64,000 nt of DNA from Alteraquisediminimonas sediminicola (GTDB lineage: Bacteria > Pseudomonadota > Alphaproteobacteria > Sphingomonadales > Sphingomonadaceae). The DNA lies in NCBI RefSeq assembly GCF_019740335.1, contig NZ_JAHXZS010000001.1, positions 930,001-994,000 of the forward strand, given 5' to 3'. Shown here piece after piece: positions 54,258-62,900 of this stretch (within the stretch, counting starts at the first letter, position 1; every line of letters begins with the position of its first letter). The notes under the pieces are model-generated. The model was given only the letters and a program-made list of their open reading frames with translations. It searched no databases and was not told the DNA's origin. Both the position numbers and the translations under genes were made by a program.

Positions 54258-55562
54258 ATGCACCATATTGCGATCATTGGTTCCGGCCCGGCAGGCTTTT
54301 ACACCGCAGAAGCCTGCCAGAAGATTTTCGGCGACAAGGTGCAGATCGACTTTATCGACCGCTTGCCCAGCCCGTTCGGCCTGATCCGCAGCGGCGTCGC
54401 CCCCGACCATCAATCGATCAAGGCCGTCACCCGGCGATATGAAGCCGTCGCCACCTCGGAAAATGTGCGTTTCTACGGCAATGTCTCAGTCGGCGAGACA
54501 TTATCGATTGAGGAGTTGCTCGATCTCTATGATGCGGTGGTGCTGGCGACCGGCGCGCCGAATGATCGCAAATTGGGCATTCCGGGCGATGATCTGCCGG
54601 GCGTGGTCGGTTCAGCGGGCATGGTCGGCTGGTATAATGGCCATCCCGATCATGCCGCCCTCAATCCGCCCTTGAAAGGCACCGGCGCAGTGATCGTCGG
54701 CAATGGCAATGTCGCGCTCGATGTCGCCCGCATCCTCTCCAAAACGCGCACAGAATTCGCCGGGTCGGACATCGTCACCCATGCGATTGACGCGCTCGAT
54801 CACTCCAACATCAGCCACGTCACCATCCTTGGCCGTCGCGGCCCGCACCAAATCGCGATGACGCCAAAGGAGCTGGCCGAACTCGGCTATCTCAGCCGCG
54901 CCGCGCCCAAGGTCGATCCAGCCGACCTTCCGCCTGCCAGCGAAGATGCCTTGCTCGAACCCGGCATGCGTAAATCGGTCGAACTGATTCGCCAATACGC
55001 GGCCAATCCCCCATCCGATACCAAGCCGATCACGATTGAATTCGATTTTTTCGCCAAGCCGGTTGCGCTGGAAGGCGATGGCAAGGTTGAACGGATGATC
55101 GTGGAACGCACAAGGCTCGATCATCAGATGCAGGCGGTCGGCACGGGCGAAACCTATGCGATCCCGTGCGAATTGGTCGTCAGTTGTATCGGCTATCGCA
55201 CCCCGCATATTCCGGGCGTGCCTTATGATGAACATTCGGGCCGTTTCGCCAATGTGGATGGCCGCATCCTTCCCGGCCTGTATTGCGTCGGCTGGGCGCG
55301 ACGCGGCCCCAGCGGCACCATCGGCACCAACAAGCCGGACGGCGCGTTCATCGCCGACCAGATCGCTGCCGACCACCCCATCGCCGCAGGCAAGGCGGGC
55401 CGCGCGGGGCTGGATGCCCTGCTCAAAGCGCGTCATCACGATGTCGTGACCTTCGAAGATTGGCAGACGATCGATGTCGCCGAGGTCGCCCGCGCCCGCG
55501 ATGAGTCCCCGCGCGAAAAATTTGTGCATGTAAATGACATGATCGCCGCCAAGGGAGCTTGA
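54258..55562 (+). CDS. Ferredoxin-NADP+ reductase (adrenodoxin reductase type)
   Basis: A 434-residue FAD flavoprotein. The N-terminal G-S-G-P-A-G (residues 8-13) binds FAD; YDAVVLATGAPNDRKLGIPG and GAVIVGNGNVALDVARIL hold the NADP site; the C-terminal YCVGWARRGPSGTIGTNKPDG is conserved in FprA/adrenodoxin reductase homologues. Of three Mets, the ATG at 54258 has the correct spacing to GGAG (54245-54248). It would feed electrons from NADPH to ferredoxins. Confidence 0.9.
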   Translation: MHHIAIIGSGPAGFYTAEACQKIFGDKVQIDFIDRLPSPFGLIRSGVAPDHQSIKAVTRRYEAVATSENVRFYGNVSVGETLSIEELLDLYDAVVLATGAPNDRKLGIPGDDLPGVVGSAGMVGWYNGHPDHAALNPPLKGTGAVIVGNGNVALDVARILSKTRTEFAGSDIVTHAIDALDHSNISHVTILGRRGPHQIAMTPKELAELGYLSRAAPKVDPADLPPASEDALLEPGMRKSVELIRQYAANPPSDTKPITIEFDFFAKPVALEGDGKVERMIVERTRLDHQMQAVGTGETYAIPCELVVSCIGYRTPHIPGVPYDEHSGRFANVDGRILPGLYCVGWARRGPSGTIGTNKPDGAFIADQIAADHPIAAGKAGRAGLDALLKARHHDVVTFEDWQTIDVAEVARARDESPREKFVHVNDMIAAKGA

Positions 55563-55633
55563 TCCCTGCGCAATCTCTGCCTATAGGCTCCCCCACTGCT
55601 TCTCCAGTGCGTGTCAAAACGCGTTGGTTCGGT

Positions 55634-55710
55634 CGGGGAATAGCTCAGCCTGGTAGAGCACTGTCTTCGGGAGGCAGGGGCCGGAGGTTCGAATCCTCTT
55701 TCCCCGACCA
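55634..55710 (+). tRNA. tRNA-Pro (anticodon CGG)
   Basis: A 77-nt tRNA with acceptor CGGGGAA / TTCCCCG, D arm GCTC-AGCCTGGTA-GAGC, anticodon stem CTGTC / GGCAG around loop TTCGGGA (anticodon CGG), T loop GGTTCGAATCC and encoded CCA. A short AAAGCGC / GCGCTTT hairpin follows at 55718-55740, possibly its terminator. Confidence 0.96.
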
Positions 55711-55840
55711 ATTTCTTAAAGCGCTGATAATCGGCGCTTTCGCAGAAGATGGCATCGGCATCCCGAATCAGTGCATGTAGTTGTTACACTCACTGTTGCC
55801 GCTCCATCTGCACCGACACCCGGTTTTGCCAACCTCATCC

Positions 55841-55915
55841 GGCCCCTTCGTCTAGCGGTCAGGACGCGGCCCTCTCACGGCTGAAGCACGGGTTCGATTC
55901 CCGTAGGGGTCACCA
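55841..55915 (+). tRNA. tRNA-Glu (anticodon CTC)
   Basis: A 75-nt tRNA with acceptor GGCCCCT / AGGGGTC, anticodon stem CGGCC / GGCTG around loop CTCTCAC (anticodon CTC), T loop GGTTCGATTCC and encoded CCA. It reads GAG codons, fitting a GC-rich genome. It lies 130 bp after tRNA-Pro. Confidence 0.95.
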
Positions 55916-56010
55916 CATATACCCGCATATCATGCCGCAAGCTCATCAATATTGGCGCGAATCAGCTTAAGGTTTATCATCACCGCCAGATCGGGATGAG
56001 GACAGATAAG

Positions 56011-56454
56011 ATGACGCAAAATCTGATTATTGCCTGCCCACAATGCGCGACCCTGAATCGTGCGCCGTCCGACCGTTTAGGCGCAGGCGGCAAATGCGGG
56101 CGTTGCGGATCGGCCTTGTTCACCGGCCATGCCGTGACGCTGACCAGCGCCAATTTTCATGCCCATGCACAAAGCAGCGATCTTCCCTTGCTGGTCGATT
56201 GCTGGGCAAGCTGGTGCGGTCCCTGCCGTCAAATGGCCCCTGCGTTCGAAGCGGCGGCCCGCGACCTCGAACCGGCACTCCGGCTCGGCAAGCTCGACAC
56301 CGAGGCCGAACAGGCCTTGGCCAGCCGTTTCGCCATCAGGAGCATTCCCACCTTGATATTGCTCCACAAGGGCAAGGAACTGGCGCGGCAATCCGGCGCC
56401 GTTCCCCATGCCCAGATCGTCCAATGGGCGCGCCAGCATCTGCCACGCGCTTAA
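56011..56454 (+). CDS. trxC: Thioredoxin TrxC (thioredoxin 2) with N-terminal zinc ribbon
   Basis: A 147-residue cytosolic thiol reductant. Zinc-ribbon cysteines are C9, C12 (C-P-Q-C), C29 and C32 (C-G-R-C), and the active site W-C-G-P-C is at residues 68-72. The zinc domain distinguishes it from TrxA; E. coli TrxC is oxidative-stress inducible by OxyR. The ATG at 56011 was chosen over one five codons earlier (M-R-T-D-K). It converges closely (3 bp) on the protease gene. Confidence 0.93.
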   Translation: MTQNLIIACPQCATLNRAPSDRLGAGGKCGRCGSALFTGHAVTLTSANFHAHAQSSDLPLLVDCWASWCGPCRQMAPAFEAAARDLEPALRLGKLDTEAEQALASRFAIRSIPTLILLHKGKELARQSGAVPHAQIVQWARQHLPRA

Positions 56455-56457
56455 GTT

Positions 56458-58845
56458 CTAAAAATGCAGCCCATAGCGCACGGCCATGCCCATATCATGG
56501 GGCTGGGCGGCAATATGGCCCGGTTGCCGCCCCCAGAACAGGTTCGTATCGATCCATCCCCCCATAAGGCGGACGCCATAATTGGCCTCCAGATCGATTT
56601 CCCGCCCGCTTGGGGTCAAGCCGAATTGACGCGACGCCAAGGTCGCCGTCCGTGACGCATAATCATAACTGACCGGCACCGCGAGACGCAGGCCACCGCG
56701 CTCCACCCGCAATGGCTGGCTCATCCGCAGGCCCAGCCGATCGCCGCGCATCATCAGGTTCTTGCCCATCACATCCACCGCAAAACTGCGCGACAGGATC
56801 ACCCCGCCCGTGGCCAGACCGCCGCTCAATTGCGCCTGTGTCCAGCCTTGGCGCATCTGCCCTGCCACGGTCCAATGCGGGCTGAAATCCAGTCGCGCCT
56901 GTCCATCAATCAAATATGTCCGCGCACCGCCCACACCAAAGGCCGGGCCGAATATCCCGCCCAGCATCGTCGCCTGTTCGTCCATCAGCCCTGCGCCGAC
57001 GCCCCATTGCCAATGTCCGCCCCGATGCGTCGCCGAGGCCCCGACCATGCGATAGGGATATTTGTCCACCCGTTCCGGCGACCAGCCCAGCGCATCGCCG
57101 GATTCTGCCGTCACCGTGAATGCATAGCCGCCGCGCTCATGACGAATGGCAAAGGCCTGGCCTGCGCGATGATCGAAACCGGGGGTGGATAACGGACTGT
57201 TCGCCAACAGGAACCGCGCCTCTTCCCCGCCATCGAATTGGCGGGCGAGATCGCTGCCGATCTGGGAAAAACCGAATGCCAATTGGGTCCGGGACGAAAT
57301 CCGCCCCATCACCGTCGCCGCCATCGCCCGCGCAGGCGTGACGCCCGCCCCAAAGCCATAGCCCTCCGGTGACAATCGCGGCTGCTCCGCCGAGCTGTGC
57401 AAATAATGCTGCCCATCGCCCTCGCGTTGCCCAAAGGACAGCCGGAGCGATGCCCCGCCCGCATTGGCCGCAAAGGATCGCCCCTGCCCCATCAGGCTGC
57501 CAACCAATCGGCGCGACTGTGGCGCGCGGCCAAGGGTGCGCGCTAAATCCCCCTGATAGGCCCGGCCATAGCCATCGAGAAATACCGTGCCCGATAATGC
57601 CTGACCCTGTAACGCGCTATCGCCCATCGGCGCGCTCAACATGCCATTACTGGTCAACGACACCGCAACCCCATCCGGGCTTGCTGCACCAAGTGCCAGC
57701 GATGTCCTGCCCTGCGGCTGAAACGCGCGGGTCAGCGATAATTTGCCCCGGCCATAAATCGCATCCACACCCACCGCGCCAAGATCAATAGCGCTGGTAT
57801 AGAGCAAGTCCACGATCTGCGCGCCCGTCAGATTGGGAAAAGCCTGCGCCAGCAACGCAATCGCGCCCGAGATATGAGGGGCGGAAAAGGACGTGCCGGA
57901 CGCAATCACATCCACGCCATTTTCATCAATGGTCGCCACATTTGAACCCAGCGCCGCCAAATAATTATTCTGGCCAATGCCCGCCTTGTTGCTGAAGGAC
58001 GAAAGCGTCGTCCCATCCAGATCATGCGACCCCGCAATAATCACCAATCCGCGCGCCACCGCATCATTGGCGATCAAGGCGAATGCATCGGGATCGACAC
58101 CCCCTTCATTGCCCGCCGAAATGACGACTATCTTGCCATTCGCCGTGGCATTATCGATGGCGTTGCGAAACACGCTACCGGCTGCGCCGCCGCCCAGCGA
58201 AATATTGATCACCCGCGCATTATTCGCCACCGATACATTGACCCCCTGGGCGATCGCCGTGTCAAAAAATTCGCAGCCTGTGCTCGTGCCGCAGGTGCCG
58301 GGCGCATCCGCGCGCAACACCAACAGGGTCGAATTAAAGGCCACGCCCATGATACCCACATCATTGCGCGCCGCGCCGATGATTGCCGCCACAGCGGTGC
58401 CATGTTCATCAATATCCTGAATGTCTGAGACGCTCCGGCTCCCCGTCACATCCCGCGAAGCGGTGGAGATGCGACCCGAAAATTCCGGGCTGGCGGTATT
58501 GATCCCCGTGTCGATGATGCCGACGGTCACATTCTGGCCGCTCGCGCCTTGATTATAGGCCGACAATGCATCCATCCGCACCGACCCGCGCGAACGCTGA
58601 TATTCGGACGTATTATAATTGGTCGCCACCGGCGGTGCGGGCGGCGTAGGCGTAGAGTTCGTCCCACCGCCACCGCCACCGCCACATGCCGACAGGCTGG
58701 TCAACAAGATGGCAGGCCAGATCGCAGACAAAACAATCCGCGCCCCTTGCACCCGCTCAACCGGAATAAATGCATGTCCCATAGCCATTTGGCGCAACCC
58801 TTTGCTCATCGACCGATGATAACGCAACCATTCAAGGATCGCCAT
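56458..58845 (-). CDS. Subtilisin-family (S8) autotransporter lipoprotein
   Basis: A 795-residue secreted protease. After a long N-terminus with several possible Mets (also near residues 13, 20 and 22) a hydrophobic stretch ends in the lipobox L-S-A-C and a Gly run. The catalytic triad is visible: Asp112 in GIIDTGIN, His148 in DEHGTAVAAI and Ser319 in GTSFSAPH. The last ~300 residues show alternating patterns and end in an aromatic (G-L-H-F), as expected for an autotransporter beta-barrel. The start is uncertain. Similar to NalP-type proteases. Confidence 0.9.
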   Translation of the reverse strand: MAILEWLRYHRSMSKGLRQMAMGHAFIPVERVQGARIVLSAIWPAILLTSLSACGGGGGGGTNSTPTPPAPPVATNYNTSEYQRSRGSVRMDALSAYNQGASGQNVTVGIIDTGINTASPEFSGRISTASRDVTGSRSVSDIQDIDEHGTAVAAIIGAARNDVGIMGVAFNSTLLVLRADAPGTCGTSTGCEFFDTAIAQGVNVSVANNARVINISLGGGAAGSVFRNAIDNATANGKIVVISAGNEGGVDPDAFALIANDAVARGLVIIAGSHDLDGTTLSSFSNKAGIGQNNYLAALGSNVATIDENGVDVIASGTSFSAPHISGAIALLAQAFPNLTGAQIVDLLYTSAIDLGAVGVDAIYGRGKLSLTRAFQPQGRTSLALGAASPDGVAVSLTSNGMLSAPMGDSALQGQALSGTVFLDGYGRAYQGDLARTLGRAPQSRRLVGSLMGQGRSFAANAGGASLRLSFGQREGDGQHYLHSSAEQPRLSPEGYGFGAGVTPARAMAATVMGRISSRTQLAFGFSQIGSDLARQFDGGEEARFLLANSPLSTPGFDHRAGQAFAIRHERGGYAFTVTAESGDALGWSPERVDKYPYRMVGASATHRGGHWQWGVGAGLMDEQATMLGGIFGPAFGVGGARTYLIDGQARLDFSPHWTVAGQMRQGWTQAQLSGGLATGGVILSRSFAVDVMGKNLMMRGDRLGLRMSQPLRVERGGLRLAVPVSYDYASRTATLASRQFGLTPSGREIDLEANYGVRLMGGWIDTNLFWGRQPGHIAAQPHDMGMAVRYGLHF

Positions 58846-58953
58846 CCGCTAGATCGAATATATGCCGTGACGTTGCTTGAAATACGCTTAATTTATTCAT
58901 GCGATTTGGGGTATAACGACTGATACGTTTTAGGAAAATGCAGGAACAAGCCC

Positions 58954-59382
58954 ATGATGGACAAGGTCCAGATCGATGAAGCAGGGCTAAAGCACCTGAT
59001 CGAGACATTTTATGCCCGGGTGCGTCAGGATGACATGATCGGGCCGCTGTTCAACGATGCGGTGCATGACTGGCCCGACCATCTGGAACGACTCACGGCC
59101 TTTTGGTCCTCGATCATGCTTGGTAGCGGACGTTACAAGGGTCAGCCGGTCCCGGCACATATGCAGCATAAAGACCGGATCGCCCCCGAGATGTTCGACC
59201 GCTGGCTGCGCTTGTGGCAAATGACGACGGATGAATTAATGGCACCCGAAGCCGCCGCTCAGTTGCAGGCCAAGGCTGCCCGCATTGCTGAGAGCCTCGG
59301 CCTCGCGCTGTTTTTCAAGCCCGCCACATTTGCGCACACCCGCCGCGCCACCAACGCCCCACAACCGGAAAAGGCCGAATGA
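58954..59382 (+). CDS. Group III truncated haemoglobin
   Basis: A 142-residue 2-on-2 globin. FYARVRQDDMIGPLFNDAV and WPDHLERLTAFWSSIMLGSGRYKG are the B-C-D and E-F regions of group III proteins, and the proximal His is in HMQHKDRIAPEMFDRW. The first ~120 residues cover the globin; the rest is a short Ala-rich tail. Group III proteins are linked to microaerobic and nitrosative stress. It overlaps the DUF1971 gene by 4 bp. Confidence 0.92.
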   Translation: MMDKVQIDEAGLKHLIETFYARVRQDDMIGPLFNDAVHDWPDHLERLTAFWSSIMLGSGRYKGQPVPAHMQHKDRIAPEMFDRWLRLWQMTTDELMAPEAAAQLQAKAARIAESLGLALFFKPATFAHTRRATNAPQPEKAE

Positions 59383-59660
59383 TGGCCGCGCCCTCCCCCT
59401 ATAAAATTACCCCTATTTTCGATCAGGACAGCCTTCCCATGGCGATCCGCAACGAACACCGCACCAAAGAGGGCGTATGGGGCCTGCTGCGCGTGCTGGA
59501 GGGCGAGGTGCGGCTGATTTTCAATGACGATCCCCACCCGGTGCATGTCACCCCCACCAGTCCCGGCGTCATTGCCCCTGCCCGCACCCATCATGTCGAA
59601 GTCAATGGTCCGATGAAGATGCAGGTCGAATTTTATCACGGACACCCGGTGAATGGATGA
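59379..59660 (+). CDS. DUF1971 (TehB-like cupin) domain protein
   Basis: A 93-residue single-domain cupin. KTKEGVWGLLRVLEGEVRLIF and PGVIAPARTHHVEVNGPMKMQVEFYHG match the domain that forms the N-terminus of some TehB tellurite-resistance proteins. The H-H pair in THHVEV may bind metal. It lies between the globin gene (4-bp overlap) and the membrane gene (8-bp overlap), suggesting one functional unit. Its own function is unknown. Confidence 0.82.
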   Translation: MMAAPSPYKITPIFDQDSLPMAIRNEHRTKEGVWGLLRVLEGEVRLIFNDDPHPVHVTPTSPGVIAPARTHHVEVNGPMKMQVEFYHGHPVNG

Positions 59661-60117
59661 CTTCACCCTCACCCGTGTCGTGCATGTCGTGGCAGTGCTG
59701 TTCTGGATCGGCGGCGTCGGGTTGGTCACCTTGGTCCTGATGCCCGCCCTCCGTGCGGCGGAAAAGCCGGATGATCGCCTTGCCGCCTTCCACCGCATTG
59801 AAGGGCGTTTCGCGCCGCAAGCCAAGATCTGGGTCGTGCTGGCAGGCGCGAGCGGGTTCTGGATGACCTATCGCGCCGATCTATGGAGCCGTTTTGCCGA
59901 CCTCCATTATTGGTGGATGCATGCGATGCTGGACGTGTGGCTGATATTCTTCGTGATGCTGTTCGTGCTGGAACCGCTGTTCCTGCATCGCCGTATGCTC
60001 AATTCCCAGACCCCCGCCGCCGATTTCCAACGGATGGAGTGGGCGCATCGCCTTTTATTGGCTGTAAGCGTGATCGCCGTCATCGGCGCGGTCGGCGGCA
60101 GCCACGGCCTGTTTTAA
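59653..60117 (+). CDS. Four-helix membrane protein, CopD/DUF2269-like
   Basis: A 154-residue protein with four hydrophobic segments (about 9-31, 57-75, 91-110 and 132-150). Histidines occur at 11, 47, 85, 90 and 112, several at membrane edges, reminiscent of haem b-binding proteins. The family assignment is tentative. As the last gene in a translationally coupled operon with the globin and the cupin, it may be a membrane partner, for example an electron donor. Its stop is 3 bp from the converging yaiI stop. Confidence 0.7.
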   Translation: MDDFTLTRVVHVVAVLFWIGGVGLVTLVLMPALRAAEKPDDRLAAFHRIEGRFAPQAKIWVVLAGASGFWMTYRADLWSRFADLHYWWMHAMLDVWLIFFVMLFVLEPLFLHRRMLNSQTPAADFQRMEWAHRLLLAVSVIAVIGAVGGSHGLF

Positions 60118-60120
60118 AAA

Positions 60121-60573
60121 TCAGCGACCCCGCTTCAACTGCACCAAGGCCTGATCCAGCGCCGATAAAAAGCGCGACCGATCGGTCTTACTGAACGGCG
60201 GCGGCCCGCCGATCGCATCGCCACCGGCACGCAAATCCGCCATGATCGCACGGGTGGCGATCGCCGCGCCAATCGAGGCCATGGTGAACGGCTTGCCATT
60301 GGGCGCGATCACCGCCGCCCCCAATTTCAGGCAACGATCCGCCAATAATATATCCGCCGTCACGACCACCGCACCGGCGCCTGCGCGCTCCACGATCCAG
60401 TCATCGGCGGCATCGAAGCTGTCGCTGACAATCGAACGGGAAATCAACGGATGTGCCGGGATGCGGATTAAGCTGTTGCTGACGACCACCACCGATACCT
60501 CATGGCGATAGGCGACCTTATAGATCTCCTCCTTCACCGGGCAGGCATCGGCATCAACGAGGATCGTCAGCAT
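60121..60573 (-). CDS. yaiI: UPF0178 (YaiI/YqxD, DUF188) protein
   Basis: A 150-residue cytoplasmic protein. It starts [17 protein letters not shown] and holds [26 protein letters not shown], the two hallmark blocks with acidic residues of a PIN-like fold; a nuclease role is predicted but unproven. It follows the DEAD-box helicase by 6 bp, so the two are likely co-transcribed. Confidence 0.9.
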   Translation of the reverse strand: MLTILVDADACPVKEEIYKVAYRHEVSVVVVSNSLIRIPAHPLISRSIVSDSFDAADDWIVERAGAGAVVVTADILLADRCLKLGAAVIAPNGKPFTMASIGAAIATRAIMADLRAGGDAIGGPPPFSKTDRSRFLSALDQALVQLKRGR

Positions 60574-60579
60574 AAGGAT

Positions 60580-62559
60580 TTAGCGCGGACGCTTTCCACC
60601 CGCCGGACGGGTCGGCTTGCCGCCAGCACCGCCGGGTCCACCGGCACCCGAACGACCTGCGCCGCCGTGATAGGCAGGCTTGCCGCCGGCAGCACCCTTA
60701 AAGCCGCCCGGTTTCCCGCCAGCACCCTTAAAGCCACCACCCGGCTTGCCGCCAGCACCCTTATAGCCCGGCTTGTCGCCCGCGCCCTGATAGGCCGGTC
60801 GGCCACCAGCACCTTGACCGCCATCGGCATGATCCGACCGGCGCGGTGCCGTGCCGAGCGTCGCGCGCGGCGGTGGCGATTTCTTGGCAAAGGTCCGTGG
60901 TTCGCGACGTTCGCCGCCACCATCTTCACGACGGTTGCGACGCGCTTCTTCGCGCGGCTTGCCGTCCGTCGCTTCGATCTTCACGCTGCCTTCGTCATCC
61001 GTGTCATTGGCCGTGCGCTTCACCGCTTCGGCGAAACGCCCCGCAACGCCGCGCGGCACTTCGAACATGGTTTCATTGGCGGTAATGCGGATCGCGCCGA
61101 TTTCCGTGCGCGTGATATGACCACGACGGCACAACAGCGGCAATACCCAACGCGGATCGGCATTGTGATTGCGACCGATGTCCATGCGGAACCAGATCGT
61201 ATCTTCAAAACCGGCACGTGGCCCATCAAGGCGCGCAGGCGGACCCGAGCTGACGTCGATCAGCTCTTCCGGGGCGGGCATGCGGGCGCGATGCGCGCGC
61301 ACCAATGCCGCCGCGATTTCTTCCGGCGTCTTTTCGGCGATCAGCCGCTGCGCCAATGCGCGATCTTCATCATCAATCTCGACCGGCTGCAACAGGGCTT
61401 CGATCAAGCGTTCACGATCACCGATGCGAATATCTTCCGGCGTCGGCGGGTTGATCCAATCGGCCGCAATCCGCGCGCCACGCAGCATCATTTCGACGCG
61501 ACGACGACGCGGATAAGGGACGAGCAATACCGCCACGCCCTTCTTGCCCGCGCGGCCCGTCCGGCCCGAACGGTGCTGCAAGGTTTCCGCATCACGCGGC
61601 AGTTCGACATGGATCACCAGAGACAGGCTCGGCAAATCGATGCCGCGCGCCGCAACGTCGGTCGCCACGCACACCCGCGCCCGGCGATCACGCAATGCCT
61701 GCAACGCCTGATTGCGCTCATTCTGGCTATGCTCGCCCGACAGGGCCACCGCCGCGAAACCACGTTCGATCAGGCTGGCATGGAGATGCCGCACATTATC
61801 GCGGGTCGCGCAAAACAGCATCGCCGTCGGCGCTTCATGCAGGCGCAACAGATTGACCACCGCATTTTCAATATCGGCAGGCGCGACCGTGACGGCCTGA
61901 TAGCTGATATCGCCATGGCCGCGATCTTCGGTCACGGTGGAGATGCGCAACGCATCCTGCTGATAGCGCTTGGCGAGCGCCACAATCGGCTTCGGCATGG
62001 TCGCCGAGAACAACAAGGTACGACGGCCCTCAGGGGTCGCATCCAGCAATTCTTCAAGGTCTTCGCGAAAGCCCATGTCGAGCATTTCATCGGCTTCGTC
62101 GAGCACAACCGCCTTCAACGCAGACAGGTTCAACGCGCCGCGTTCGAGATGGTCGCGCAAACGGCCCGGCGTGCCGACGACGATCTGCGCGCCCTGGCTC
62201 AAGGCCCGGCGTTCTTTCGAGGCATCCATGCCGCCGACACAGGTCGCGATACGCGCGCCGGTCGGGCCATAAAGCCAGATGAATTCGCGGCTGACCTGCA
62301 AGGCCAGTTCACGAGTCGGCGCAATGATCAGCGCGAGCGGCGCAGCGGCGACCGGCGCATAGCCATTTTCGTCCAACAGCTCGGTCGCCATCGCAAGGCC
62401 GAAAGCAACCGTTTTACCGGACCCGGTCTGCGCGGACACCACAAGGTCGCGACCGCGTGCTTCCGGTTCCAGCACAGCGTCTTGAACGGGCGTAAGAGCT
62501 TCATAGCCGCGCGCGACCAGCGCATCGGACAATAGCTTGGGAATAGCGTCAAACGCCAT
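60580..62559 (-). CDS. DEAD-box RNA helicase with DbpA-like RNA-binding domain and Gly-rich tail
   Basis: A 659-residue helicase. Motif I A-Q-T-G-S-G-K-T, Ia PTRELA, II D-E-A-D, III S-A-T and VI HRSGRTGRAG are present. A DbpA-type RNA-binding domain occupies about residues 460-520 (WVLPLLCRRGHITRTEIGAIRI). The last ~110 residues are a charged then Gly/Lys-rich tail with repeats of the G-A-G-G-K-P-G-G type, typical of phase-separating helicases. The ATG at 62559 was chosen over a TTG six codons upstream. Roles in ribosome assembly or cold response are plausible. Confidence 0.93.
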   Translation of the reverse strand: MAFDAIPKLLSDALVARGYEALTPVQDAVLEPEARGRDLVVSAQTGSGKTVAFGLAMATELLDENGYAPVAAAPLALIIAPTRELALQVSREFIWLYGPTGARIATCVGGMDASKERRALSQGAQIVVGTPGRLRDHLERGALNLSALKAVVLDEADEMLDMGFREDLEELLDATPEGRRTLLFSATMPKPIVALAKRYQQDALRISTVTEDRGHGDISYQAVTVAPADIENAVVNLLRLHEAPTAMLFCATRDNVRHLHASLIERGFAAVALSGEHSQNERNQALQALRDRRARVCVATDVAARGIDLPSLSLVIHVELPRDAETLQHRSGRTGRAGKKGVAVLLVPYPRRRRVEMMLRGARIAADWINPPTPEDIRIGDRERLIEALLQPVEIDDEDRALAQRLIAEKTPEEIAAALVRAHRARMPAPEELIDVSSGPPARLDGPRAGFEDTIWFRMDIGRNHNADPRWVLPLLCRRGHITRTEIGAIRITANETMFEVPRGVAGRFAEAVKRTANDTDDEGSVKIEATDGKPREEARRNRREDGGGERREPRTFAKKSPPPRATLGTAPRRSDHADGGQGAGGRPAYQGAGDKPGYKGAGGKPGGGFKGAGGKPGGFKGAAGGKPAYHGGAGRSGAGGPGGAGGKPTRPAGGKRPR

Positions 62560-62900
62560 ATCAGGAGATCTTTTCAAACAAGAGGAGTTCCATCTGCATC
62601 AGCCGAGCCTCGTGCAGTTTCACACCGGCGCCGCTTATTATCGGCCGTCCGGTACAGGTTTATGCTGCTTCGCACAATGGAATAAGCGTCGCACATTCCA
62701 TTCGCGCCGTTTCAAGCGCCGTCGATAAGCCTGAAAAGCAGCGCTGCATCAAGCAATATTCCATCTTTACCATCAATATGGCGCAAGACTTAAACATTCA
62801 TTTAGCCATTTCTGCGATCAGGGCATTCTAAATATGTAGGCGTAAGTATCTTGAAAAATTTCATAGAATATTGGCGCCGAGTACCGAGTGAGGCCAATTC
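62560..62900. other. Divergent helicase / PilZ upstream region with inverted repeat
   Basis: This 341-bp region lies between the starts of the DEAD-box helicase (minus) and the PilZ gene (plus). It holds no coding frame I can support. It contains a perfect 8-bp inverted repeat AATGGAAT / ATTCCATT with an 11-nt spacer at 62676-62702, and TTAA-N7-TTTA (62800-62814), one mismatch from the CtrA box TTAA-N7-TTAA. A long helicase 5' leader, as in cold-inducible RNA helicases, is possible. Confidence 0.45.

Noticed and set aside
58846-58953. An NsrR or FNR box before the globin operon
   Set aside because: A weak TGAA/TTCA symmetry is visible near 58875-58897, but it is too imperfect to assign to either regulator.
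60502-62535. A 677-codon plus-strand frame opposite the DEAD-box helicase
   Set aside because: Shadow of the helicase; it starts inside yaiI and its repeats mirror the Gly-rich tail.
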